Below are positions 1 through 6,041 of a stretch of 16,911 nucleotides of DNA, piece by piece. Both the position numbers and the translations under genes were made by a program. Below the pieces are notes generated by a model. It made no database searches. It was given only the letters and a program-made list of their open reading frames with translations, and was not told the origin of the DNA. Position 1 is the stretch's first letter. Every line of letters begins with the position of its first letter. Where the stretch lies: assembly GCA_031256815.1 (NCBI GenBank), contig JAIRPU010000092.1, positions 1-16,911 of the forward strand, in the 5' to 3' direction. Origin of the DNA: Spirochaetaceae bacterium (GTDB taxonomy: Bacteria > Spirochaetota > Spirochaetia > Treponematales > Breznakiellaceae).

Positions 1-25
1 AATAAAAATCTATAAGATTTTTATT
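1..25. repeat. AT-rich perfect inverted repeat at the window edge
   Basis: AATAAAAATC (1-10) and GATTTTTATT (16-25) are perfect reverse complements around a 5-base loop. Two short hairpins follow: CTCTT/AAGAG (26-38) and ACGGT/ACCGT (40-55). The repeat could be a weak terminator of a gene lying to the left, since its right arm is T-rich, or an operator upstream of the cbiM promoter. The sequence does not decide between these. Confidence 0.45.
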
Positions 26-93
26 CTCTTCCTAAGAGGACGGTCTCGTAACCGTGCCAAATTTAGAGTCGCGTAAAACCGTGCGCATAACAG

Positions 94-122
94 TTGACAT
101 AATTGGGTATGTATGCTATAAA
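94..122 (+). promoter_or_regulatory. Sigma-70-type promoter of the cbiMQO operon
   Basis: TTGACA (94-99), a 17-base spacer and TATAAA (117-122) give a near-consensus promoter. Transcription would start near 129, leaving a leader of about 110 bases before the cbiM start codon at 242. Confidence 0.8.
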
Positions 123-129
123 TCAGTGT

Positions 130-223
130 CCGTCTGAAGGCGGTGTTTTCCTGTGAAGAAGGCCATGAAGGCTCGTGTTTGGCGCGGCATTCCGTGTTAA
201 AACGGCTCTTCATGGTTTTTTTT
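130..223 (+). promoter_or_regulatory. Leader RNA with terminator-like hairpin (putative attenuator) before cbiM
   Basis: Between promoter and ribosome binding site there is a small hairpin, CCGTC/GGCGG with loop TGAA (130-143). Further on, CCATGAAG (163-170) is exactly complementary to CTTCATGG (208-215), and eight T residues (216-223) follow at once. That is the arrangement of an intrinsic terminator placed just before the Shine-Dalgarno sequence (227-236). A competing hairpin, GCC(162-164)/GGC(170-172) with loop ATGAA, would occupy the 5' arm, so two exclusive folds are possible. The loop of the long stem is large (37 bases). No B12 box or recognisable nickel/cobalt riboswitch core was seen, so the signal sensed, if any, is unknown. 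Confidence 0.55.
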
Positions 224-226
224 ATT

Positions 227-236
227 AGGAAGGAGA
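227..236 (+). promoter_or_regulatory. Ribosome binding site fixing the cbiM start
   Basis: AGGAAGGAGA sits 5 bases before ATG 242 and selects that codon over in-frame upstream codons from 143. The protein then begins MHMSDALVSP, the classic N-terminus of the family. Confidence 0.85.
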
Positions 237-241
237 TTGTT

Positions 242-1261
242 ATGCACATGTCAGATGCGTTGGTATCGCCGGCCGTTGGCGGCGTTATGCTTGCCGCCGG
301 TGCTGCGGCGATTGGTTTTTCGGCAAAAAAACTTGCCGGTTCGGGATTTGACGAAAAAAAGGTGCCGCTTATGGGTATTTTAGGCGCATTCATTTTTGCC
401 GGTCAAATGATAAATTTTACAATACCTGGTACAGGTTCCTCAGGCCACATAGGCGGAGGTATCCTGCTTGCTGCAATTCTTGGCCCTTATGGGGCGCTTA
501 TTACATTGGCTTCGGTTTTAATTATTCAATGTCTTTTTTTTGCCGATGGAGGACTTTTGGCTTACGGGGCAAATGTGGTAAACATGGGGGTATTTCCATG
601 CCTTTTTGCGTATCCGCTGATTTTTAAACCGCTTGCAGGCAACTCATGGACAAAACCGAAGGTAACTTTAGCCTCTATTGTCGCCGTAGTTGCCGGTTTG
701 CAGTTAGGAGCGCTGGCCGTTGTTCTGGAAACGCTTGCTTCCAGAATAACCGAACTCCCTTTTGCTACGTTTTTACTGCTCATGCAGCCAATACATCTTG
801 CTATAGGGATTGGAGAAGGGCTTGTTACCGCCGCCGTACTCTGTTTTGTTCAGGCGGCGCGGCCAGAACTGCTGGAAAGCGCGGCTTCTGAACAAAAAAT
901 TGACCCAAAGCTGCGTCTTGCAAAAGTTTTAGGCGTATTTGCCGTACTTACTTTGGTTGTAGGAGGCGCGCTTTCGATTTTTGCTTCGGCCTTTCCGGAC
1001 GGGCTTGAGTGGTCGCTTGAAAAAGCCGCCGGAACCGCCGAATTAGAGGCGGAAAGCGCCGCGCATTCTGCGGCCGGCAGAGCTGTAGAAGCCACAGCGT
1101 TTCTTCCGGACTACGGTTTTAAAAATGCGGATGGAGACGAATCTTCCAATGCTGGAACTTCAATCTCTGGAATTGCCGGCAGTTTGATAACGCTTGTTAT
1201 TGTCTGCGGCATTGGTTTTTTGATTCATATAATTCGCCGGCGCAGGCCTGCAAGCGCTTAG
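242..1261 (+). CDS. cbiM: CbiM-type substrate-binding protein of a Co/Ni ECF transporter, fused to a PDGLE domain
   Basis: This is the S component of an energy-coupling-factor importer, the membrane protein that binds Co2+ or Ni2+. It has 339 residues from ATG 242. Family marks are the N-terminal MHMSDALVSP (the free amino group and His2 coordinate the metal in studied homologues), SGHIGGG (67-73, His69), ADGGLLAYGANVVNMG (101-116) and HLAIGIGEG (185-193). Hydrophobic segments fill residues 11-245. After FPDGLEWS (251-258) comes a polar linker and a final membrane helix (about 306-331) ending in RRRR. PDGLE marks a domain that is often a separate CbiN/NikN-like subunit, so this looks like a CbiMN fusion. 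cbiQ follows after 9 bases and cbiO overlaps cbiQ. Cobalt versus nickel cannot be told from the sequence. Confidence 0.92.
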   Translation: MHMSDALVSPAVGGVMLAAGAAAIGFSAKKLAGSGFDEKKVPLMGILGAFIFAGQMINFTIPGTGSSGHIGGGILLAAILGPYGALITLASVLIIQCLFFADGGLLAYGANVVNMGVFPCLFAYPLIFKPLAGNSWTKPKVTLASIVAVVAGLQLGALAVVLETLASRITELPFATFLLLMQPIHLAIGIGEGLVTAAVLCFVQAARPELLESAASEQKIDPKLRLAKVLGVFAVLTLVVGGALSIFASAFPDGLEWSLEKAAGTAELEAESAAHSAAGRAVEATAFLPDYGFKNADGDESSNAGTSISGIAGSLITLVIVCGIGFLIHIIRRRRPASA

Positions 1262-1270
1262 ATACGAATA

Positions 1271-2074
1271 ATGGGACGTTTTCACCGCGCGGGTGCGAGC
1301 ATAGACCATCTTGAAAGATTAGGGCGGCTCTCCTCGCCGGTGCATTCGCTTTCCTGCGCGGCAAAACTTGCCGTTACATTCATATTCATTGCGCTTGTAA
1401 TATCAATACCGCGCGAAACGCCCGGGCGGCTAATGCCGTTTTTTATTTATCCGGCAATTTTGCTTTCTCTTTCATCTACTCCGTTAAAGCCATTGTTTGC
1501 GCGGCTTGCTGTGGCGCTGCCTTTTGCGCTGGCGATGGCCCTTACAAACATAATTTTTGAACGCGAGCCTGTGTTCAGCATCGCCGGCCTTGCTGTTACA
1601 CGCGGTGTTCTTTCCAGCGCAACCCTAATTTTAAAAACTACGCTTTGTGTGTTTTCGGCGCTGCTTCTAATTGCCACAACGCCGTTTAGCGCTATTGCGG
1701 GCGTTCTTACAAAGAACCGGCTTTTACGAATTTTTGGGCTTCAAATAATGATGAGTTACCGTTATATTGGCGTTTTGATTGAAGAAGCCGGCAATTCGTG
1801 GACGGCGTATATGCTTCGCTCTCCATCGGCAAAAGCAATAAAGCTGCGGGATATGGGGGCGTTTTTGGGCGGAATGTTACTTCGCAGCATGGACAAGGCC
1901 GGGCGTGTTTACAACGCTATGAAGTGCCGCGGCTTTTATGGTGTATATGTTAGCGCAAAAACAGAAAAGTTTGGCGCAGAGGATATAATTTTTATGTTTA
2001 CGGCAAGTTTGATACTTGTGTTTCTGCGTTTTTTTGATTTAAGCGCGGCGCTTGGAGCGTTTGTAGTAAGATGA
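1271..2074 (+). CDS. cbiQ: CbiQ, transmembrane coupling (T) component of the Co/Ni ECF transporter
   Basis: CbiQ is the membrane scaffold that transmits ATPase movements to the metal-binding CbiM. The protein has 267 residues, with hydrophobic segments around 32-48, 55-70, 78-95, 115-136 and 236-265. The two cytoplasmic coupling-helix motifs of the family are visible: EEAGNSWTAYMLR (171-183) and RSMDKAGRVYNAMKCRGF (205-222), the latter carrying the conserved R...AM..RG pattern. The start ATG lies 9 bases after the cbiM stop with no strong Shine-Dalgarno sequence, so translation is probably coupled. Its stop overlaps the cbiO start (ATGA). Position between cbiM and cbiO confirms the assignment. 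Confidence 0.92.
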   Translation: MGRFHRAGASIDHLERLGRLSSPVHSLSCAAKLAVTFIFIALVISIPRETPGRLMPFFIYPAILLSLSSTPLKPLFARLAVALPFALAMALTNIIFEREPVFSIAGLAVTRGVLSSATLILKTTLCVFSALLLIATTPFSAIAGVLTKNRLLRIFGLQIMMSYRYIGVLIEEAGNSWTAYMLRSPSAKAIKLRDMGAFLGGMLLRSMDKAGRVYNAMKCRGFYGVYVSAKTEKFGAEDIIFMFTASLILVFLRFFDLSAALGAFVVR

Positions 2075-2814
2075 GTTTTGAACTTTTGGTTAAAAATCTT
2101 TTTGCCGCCTATCCTGGCTCAATGGAAGGAGATGTGCTAAACGGCATAAGTTTTAGCGCGGCAAAAGGAGAGCGTATAGCGCTTATCGGCGCCAATGGAG
2201 CGGGAAAATCGACACTGCTTCTATGTTTTACAGGGATAATTCCGGTTCGCGAAGGAGAGATTTTTGTATGCGGCCTCAATGTAGAAAAGAAAAATCTTCC
2301 TGCGGTACGGCAAAACGCGGCGCTTGTGTTTCAAAATCCTGATGACCAGCTTTTTACAAGCAGCGTATGGGAAGATGTGCTTTTTGGGCCGCTTAACTAT
2401 CTTGAACAGCAAAAACTTCCTCCTGCTTTTAGGGCGGAGCGTCATGTTCAAATTGAGGCTGAAGCGAAACTGCAGCTCGAAAAGCTTGGAATCCTATATT
2501 TAAAAGACAAGATGCCGCACAAACTTTCCGGCGGCGAAAAAAGACAGGCAGCGCTTGCCTGTGTTCTTGTAATGAACCCGCGTATTCTTTTGCTGGATGA
2601 ACCTTCGGCGCATCTTGACCCGCGCGCCCGCCGCGCTCTTATTTCCACGCTTGGCGGCCTGCCTCAAACACAGATAATAGCAACACATGACTTTGATTTG
2701 GCAAAGGCGCTTTGTTCCCGCGCCATAATTTTGCACAAAGGCCAAATTCACGCCGAAGGAGACACCGCGGCCTTGCTTTCAAATACCGCTCTGCTTGAAG
2801 AATGCGGCCTTTAA
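2071..2814 (+). CDS. cbiO: CbiO, ATPase of the Co/Ni ECF transporter
   Basis: CbiO is a cytoplasmic ABC ATPase that powers metal uptake with CbiM and CbiQ. In 247 residues all nucleotide-binding motifs are present: Walker A GANGAGKST (40-48), Q-loop Gln88 in VFQNPDDQLF, signature LSGGEKRQ (152-159), Walker B ILLLDEP (172-178), D-loop SAHLDP and switch His206 in ATHD. FQNPDDQLF is characteristic of the ECF/CbiO branch. The gene overlaps cbiQ by 4 bases. Its last codons (Cys-Gly-Leu-stop, from 2803) lie inside the first copy of a 68-base tandem duplication, so the extreme C-terminus is encoded by repeat DNA. A single ATPase gene implies a homodimer. Confidence 0.95.
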   Translation: MSFELLVKNLFAAYPGSMEGDVLNGISFSAAKGERIALIGANGAGKSTLLLCFTGIIPVREGEIFVCGLNVEKKNLPAVRQNAALVFQNPDDQLFTSSVWEDVLFGPLNYLEQQKLPPAFRAERHVQIEAEAKLQLEKLGILYLKDKMPHKLSGGEKRQAALACVLVMNPRILLLDEPSAHLDPRARRALISTLGGLPQTQIIATHDFDLAKALCSRAIILHKGQIHAEGDTAALLSNTALLEECGL

Positions 2815-2939
2815 CCAAGCGGCCGCCATGCGTGGCCTTGTGGCGCTGCGGCAGCCCTCCGCCGGCGCGCTGCGGCCTTTAACCAAGCGGCGCCAGCCGT
2901 GGCCTTGTGGCGCGCTGCGGCAGCCCTCCGCCGGCGCGC
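2803..2939 (+). repeat. Imperfect tandem duplication (68 and 69 bases) including the cbiO stop
   Basis: Copy 1 is 2803-2870 and copy 2 is 2871-2939. Both begin with TGCGGCCTTTAACCAAGCGGC and share GTGGCCTTGTGGCG and CTGCGGCAGCCCTCCGCCGG. They differ only by small changes after AAGCGGC and by one GC insertion. Copy 1 contains the last three codons and stop of cbiO, so copy 2 carries an untranslated duplicate of the gene end. Confidence 0.9.
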
Positions 2940-3075
2940 GTCATATCCCCGCTTCCCTACGGGCGCACCGCGCCACCCCGCCGGCGGCCGCAGCGCAGCC
3001 CTGCCCCGCAATATCGGCAGCGCCGCCGCAGTGTAAACCACCACTCCACGCAACAATCGCCTCTGCAATGCACGC
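2815..3075. other. GC-rich gene-free cluster A
   Basis: This spacer between cbiO and tRNA-Ala is far richer in G and C than the genes around it. Besides the tandem duplication it holds two GCGGCCGC octamers (2819-2826 and 2984-2991). It also has a module, GCCGGCGCG followed by GGGCGCACC (2931-2969), that recurs with a different spacer in cluster B near 13055-13099. Open frames through it encode low-complexity Ala/Arg/Pro strings and are not credible genes. It becomes ordinary in composition after about 3040. Confidence 0.7.
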
Positions 3076-3104
3076 TTGCAAAAAAAGATTATTGCTGCTA
3101 GATT
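3076..3104 (+). promoter_or_regulatory. Promoter of tRNA-Ala
   Basis: TTGCAA (3076-3081), a 17-base spacer and TAGATT (3099-3104) place the start about 10 bases before the mature tRNA at 3114. Confidence 0.55.
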
Positions 3105-3113
3105 TATTTCAGC

Positions 3114-3186
3114 GGGGCATTAGCTCAGTTGGTAGAGCGATAGGTTCGCAATCTATAGGCCGGGGGTTCGACTCCCCCATGCTCCA
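3114..3186 (+). tRNA. tRNA-Ala (anticodon CGC)
   Basis: A full cloverleaf can be drawn. The acceptor stem is GGGGCAT/ATGCTCC with discriminator A3186. The D arm is GCTC/GAGC (3123-3138). The anticodon stem is 3140-3144/3152-3156 around loop TTCGCAA (anticodon CGC, 3147-3149). The T stem GGGGG/CCCCC encloses TTCGACT. The third acceptor pair is G-U (G3116/T3183), the hallmark of alanine tRNAs. The 3' CCA is not encoded. The pantothenate kinase gene converges on it 15 bases away. Confidence 0.95.
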
Positions 3187-3201
3187 TGTTATTGTTTAGC
3201 G

Positions 3202-4008
3202 CTATGCAGAAAGTCCTGCGCCTATCGCAGTTGTGTAGTCTGCGTCCGGCGGAAATTCAAAGTTAATTTCATACATATTTGATATTTCGCGTAAAGTGTT
3301 TTTGCCAATCTGGTTATCGCTTCCCGAACCTGTAACCAAAACGCTGCTGCTGTTTTTGCTTCGCGCCGCAAAAACCGAAAGCATCCCTATTACCTGATAA
3401 ACCATATTTATTATGGCAAGCGCAATATCCTCTTTTTTGGCGCTGTCCAGCATCTTGCCAAAATTTGCGGCTGTGGCATCACGGGCAAGAAAACTAAGTT
3501 CAGTATCTATAATATCTTCCAGCAAAAGATCAACCTGGCTAAGGCTGCCTTCGCCTGCCATTTCCATAATATCATTAAACGTTGTAGACTGCAAAAGTTT
3601 TTTGGAAAGCCCAAGTATGGTGCCGCCGCCAACTCCAGAACCTCCTATATGAGAAATTTTTTCTTTTTTTGCCTCTATAAGCACGGTACCTGTTCCAATA
3701 TTTGTAATTATTACATTCTCACGTTCCGCCTGAAACATTCCGCCAATTCCAATCGCGGTAAATTCATCAATTTTTGATGTAGGAATGCCAAAAATATTTG
3801 ACTTTATTTTTGAAGCTCCTGCGCCGGTAATCATTATTCTGTCTATACAGCGCATTTCAATATTATTTTCCAGCATCATTTTGCCAAAAGCGCCGGTCGC
3901 CGAAGTTACGGCATCTATGGCCCTTGTTTTAATTTTTTTTATAACCCTGCCGTCTTCAATAGAAACTGCCTTGGTTGTAGTGCTGCCAATATCAATGCCT
4001 ATTATCAT
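3202..4008 (-). CDS. coaW: Type II pantothenate kinase
   Basis: It phosphorylates pantothenate with ATP, the first step of coenzyme A synthesis, in the cytosol. The 268 residues carry the ASKHA-fold phosphate loop DIGSTTTK (6-13), Glu82 in KIDEFTA as likely catalytic base, the second phosphate loop NIGTGT (103-108), HIGGSGVGGGTILGLSKK (120-137) typical of type II kinases, and a C-terminal AIGAG (261-265). The N-terminal loop also resembles 2-hydroxyacyl-CoA dehydratase activators, but those have cysteines for an iron-sulphur cluster and lack the HIGG...GGGT block. The start chosen is ATG 4008 with GGAGG five bases upstream. A TTG at 4020 would place that Shine-Dalgarno inside the coding region. 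It is the last gene of the minus-strand operon. Confidence 0.85.
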   Translation of the reverse strand: MIIGIDIGSTTTKAVSIEDGRVIKKIKTRAIDAVTSATGAFGKMMLENNIEMRCIDRIMITGAGASKIKSNIFGIPTSKIDEFTAIGIGGMFQAERENVIITNIGTGTVLIEAKKEKISHIGGSGVGGGTILGLSKKLLQSTTFNDIMEMAGEGSLSQVDLLLEDIIDTELSFLARDATAANFGKMLDSAKKEDIALAIINMVYQVIGMLSVFAARSKNSSSVLVTGSGSDNQIGKNTLREISNMYEINFEFPPDADYTTAIGAGLSA

Positions 4009-4013
4009 TATAA

Positions 4014-4018
4014 CCTCC
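4014..4018 (-). promoter_or_regulatory. Ribosome binding site deciding the coaW start
   Basis: On the minus strand GGAGG lies 5 bases before ATG 4008, which makes that codon the start rather than the in-frame TTG at 4020. Confidence 0.8.
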
Positions 4019-4023
4019 AAAAA

Positions 4024-4377
4024 TCAGCGTCTTTTTAGCGGATACCCCGGTTTAAAAATTGAATTCGGTTCCGGTTCGGCAAGCCTGCCCTCTTTATAAT
4101 CATGAAAATTTTTATAACCGCGCGAGCGTAAAAGATACATTACCGAATTAACATCGATAATAAAATATTCATTGGTATAATAAACAATAGTTATTTTTTT
4201 TTGATTAACAATGTTTTCATAATCGTAAATTGTAGGAATCTCTACAGTCTGCGAAAGCATAATCTGTTCTACAGGAATAAATTCAAGCGGAGTGTCTGCG
4301 CAGGATAAAAATATTGTTACAAAAAACAAAAAAAAGCGGCAGACATTATTTGGTTTTTTAAAGCGCCTGCTCTGCAT
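4024..4377 (-). CDS. Small putative lipoprotein of unknown function
   Basis: I do not recognise this 117-residue protein. It begins with basic residues, then a hydrophobic stretch CRFFLFFVTIFLSC (13-26). Cys26, preceded by F-L-S, fits the loose lipobox of spirochaetes, so it may be an exported lipoprotein with a mature part of about 92 residues. The mature part is rich in Tyr, Ile, Glu and Lys with no motif I can name. The N-terminal ATG has only a weak AGGA very close to it, so the start is uncertain. It lies 19 bases after argB and 15 bases before coaW on the same strand, so it is probably co-transcribed, but those neighbours are metabolic and suggest no role. Confidence 0.65.
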   Translation of the reverse strand: MQSRRFKKPNNVCRFFLFFVTIFLSCADTPLEFIPVEQIMLSQTVEIPTIYDYENIVNQKKITIVYYTNEYFIIDVNSVMYLLRSRGYKNFHDYKEGRLAEPEPNSIFKPGYPLKRR

Positions 4378-4396
4378 AATCCTGGGCCAGATTATA

Positions 4397-5203
4397 TTAG
4401 GCGGCTATAAGTGTGCCGTAACATTCGCCCTGGCAAAAGCTTCTCCGCAGCACGTGCGGAATTCTGCCATCTATTATTCGCACCTTGCGGACTCCATAAT
4501 TTATTGCTGTAATGCAGCCTTCAACTTTGGGTATCATGCCGCCGCAGATAATGCCGTTGTTTTTAAGTCCGGCAAGTTCAAAGGCGCTTATCTGCGAAAT
4601 AAGGCTTTGCGGGTCGTGAACATCGCGCAAAAGTCCGGCAATATCGGTCATTAACACAAGTTCGGCCGCGCCAAGCCGCGCCGCAATCATTGCCGCAGCA
4701 GTATCGGCATTAACGTTAAGCGCCCGTCCGGAGTCTGCTCCAAGGCCTATTGCCACAGGCGATATAACAGGTATTAGCCCATTATCAACAAGTGAATGTA
4801 ACAGAGGCGCGTTTACATCTTCGATGTTCCCTACCAGCCCAAGATTGGCGCGGGTTTCGCGCCGCGCCTTTAAAATTGCCCCGTCTATGCCGCAAAGACC
4901 AAGCGCCGCGCCGCCTTTGCTCTGTAAAAGCGCCACAATATTTTTATTTATTTTGCCGCAAAGCACCATTTGCACAACATCCATAACCGCTTCATCTGTA
5001 TACCGGAGCCCGTCTACAAAACGGCTTTCTATATTCTGCGCGGCAAGCTGTTTTTCAATTTCCGGCCCGCCTCCATGCACAAGCACAAGACCGGTGCCTG
5101 CGCGGCGCAGCGAAACAATATCTTCGGCAACCGCCGCCATAAGCGCGGCGTCTACCATTGCGTTTCCGCCATATTTAATTACAAAAAGTTTTTGAACACT
5201 CAT
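4397..5203 (-). CDS. argB: N-acetylglutamate kinase
   Basis: It phosphorylates N-acetyl-L-glutamate with ATP in the second step of arginine synthesis, in the cytosol. The 268 residues have the amino-acid-kinase fold marks: KYGGNAM (10-16), VHGGGPEI (42-49, substrate loop), NVNADTAA (163-170) and GGMIPKVE (221-228) with the ATP-contacting Lys226. The C-terminal YGTLI fits the family's GTMI. The protein starts almost directly at the first beta strand, without the extra N-terminal helix of arginine-inhibited kinases, which suggests (inference) that it is not feedback-inhibited by arginine. GGAG lies 8 bases before the ATG, and the start overlaps the stop of the DUF192 gene by 4 bases. No other arginine gene is in the window. 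Confidence 0.95.
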   Translation of the reverse strand: MSVQKLFVIKYGGNAMVDAALMAAVAEDIVSLRRAGTGLVLVHGGGPEIEKQLAAQNIESRFVDGLRYTDEAVMDVVQMVLCGKINKNIVALLQSKGGAALGLCGIDGAILKARRETRANLGLVGNIEDVNAPLLHSLVDNGLIPVISPVAIGLGADSGRALNVNADTAAAMIAARLGAAELVLMTDIAGLLRDVHDPQSLISQISAFELAGLKNNGIICGGMIPKVEGCITAINYGVRKVRIIDGRIPHVLRRSFCQGECYGTLIAA

Positions 5204-5676
5204 TTATTTACTCCAGTTAAATCGATTTTGTCGCCTAAAGCAAGCCCCGCGCGTTCAAACCAGCCCTGCGGCACTTCAAGCGCATAGCGAAGCGAAATTG
5301 AAGACTGCACAGAATTAAGCTGCCCCGGCCGCAAATCGTGTATCTCCCGAATAATTCCTTCCCTGTCTATATAGGCAATAGAAAGAGGAATTTTTGTGTT
5401 TTTCATCCAAAATGAAAGAATACGGTCGCTGTCCCAAATAAAAAGCATTCCTTCCCCGTCCGCAAGCTTTTTGCGGAACATAAGTCCGGCGGTTTTTTCG
5501 CTTTCGCTCCGCGCAAGCTCCGCGTTTATTGTAATCTGACCTGCCTTTGAAGTTAAAACTAAATCTTTGGCTGGAAGTTTAGGCTGCGCCCTGTCCTGTG
5601 CTGCAATGCATCCCGAAAGCAGCAAAAATAAAACGATTTTTTTCATCCCATAATGAATATCGGCATTTGAACGCAT
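5200..5676 (-). CDS. DUF192-family exported lipoprotein
   Basis: The 158 residues include a lipoprotein signal, MKKIVLFLLLSGC from Met11, with lipobox L-S-G-C. The rest is a DUF192 (COG1430) domain, recognised from GMLFIWDSDRILSFWMKNT and IPLSIAYIDREGIIREIHDL followed by the C-terminal ALEVPQGWFERAGLALGD. The biochemical role of the family is not established. The start is ambiguous: ATG 5676 has AGG four bases upstream but gives a 10-residue polar extension before the signal, while ATG 5646 gives an orthodox signal peptide but lacks a good ribosome site. The gene sits 11 bases after rbfA and overlaps argB by 4 bases. Confidence 0.85.
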   Translation of the reverse strand: MRSNADIHYGMKKIVLFLLLSGCIAAQDRAQPKLPAKDLVLTSKAGQITINAELARSESEKTAGLMFRKKLADGEGMLFIWDSDRILSFWMKNTKIPLSIAYIDREGIIREIHDLRPGQLNSVQSSISLRYALEVPQGWFERAGLALGDKIDLTGVNK

Positions 5677-5687
5677 TTAACCTGATT

Positions 5688-6041
5688 TTACCCGTTTACA
5701 AGTTCGTCAATTTGACGGTTAAGAGCAAACGCTTCCCGCAAGCCTTCGTCCGCATGAAACCGCAGTTTTGGAGTTGAACGCAGCCTTAATTGCTCGTTTA
5801 ATTTAGCCTGAATGAAGCCTGCGGCGCTTTGCAAACCGGCTATTCCTTTTTCAAGTCCTGCGGCGCTTTTATAACTGGAAACAAACACATCCGCCCACGA
5901 AATATCCCGCGAAACTTCAACCCTTGTTACAGTAAGAAAAGAATCCACACGCGGGTCTTTTATTTTACCTTCCACGATAAGCGCGCCGATTTTTTCCTGC
6001 ACAAGCCTGCCAAGCCGCAGTTCGCGTTCAAACGCGGGCAC
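5688..6041 (-). CDS. rbfA: Ribosome-binding factor A
   Basis: RbfA binds the immature 30S subunit and helps 16S rRNA processing and cold adaptation. At 117 residues it has the usual length. Marks of the single KH-like domain are the N-terminal RLGRLVQEKIGALIVEGKIKD (basic, helical), DPRV followed by LTVTRVEVSRDISWADVFVSS, and the LRSTPKLRFHAD strand near residue 90. The start is GTG 6041, with GGAGG (6048-6052) six bases upstream, and it shares one base with the stop of the acyltransferase gene (TAGTG), so translation is coupled. It is not beside infB or truB, its common neighbours. Confidence 0.93.
   Translation of the reverse strand: MPAFERELRLGRLVQEKIGALIVEGKIKDPRVDSFLTVTRVEVSRDISWADVFVSSYKSAAGLEKGIAGLQSAAGFIQAKLNEQLRLRSTPKLRFHADEGLREAFALNRQIDELVNG

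Noticed and set aside
130..223. Cobalamin or NiCo (czcA) riboswitch in the cbiM leader
   Set aside because: No B12 box and no conserved G-rich four-way junction motifs were seen; only the terminator-like stem is supported.
10..393. Minus-strand frame of 127 codons opposite the cbiM leader and start
   Set aside because: Runs antisense through a well supported promoter, leader and cbiM; no recognisable protein.
2795..3199. Open frame of 134 codons across cluster A and tRNA-Ala
   Set aside because: It overlaps the cbiO end and the tRNA gene, encodes low-complexity Ala/Pro/Arg strings and has no ribosome site; openness follows from GC-rich repeats.
3202..4008. Activator of 2-hydroxyacyl-CoA dehydratase (BadF/HgdC family)
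   Set aside because: The first phosphate loop is similar, but the cluster-binding cysteines are missing and the HIGGSGVGGGT block fits type II pantothenate kinase.
4009..4020. TTG 4020 as start of the pantothenate kinase
   Set aside because: It would bury the only good Shine-Dalgarno sequence (4014-4018) inside the gene; ATG 4008 has ideal spacing.
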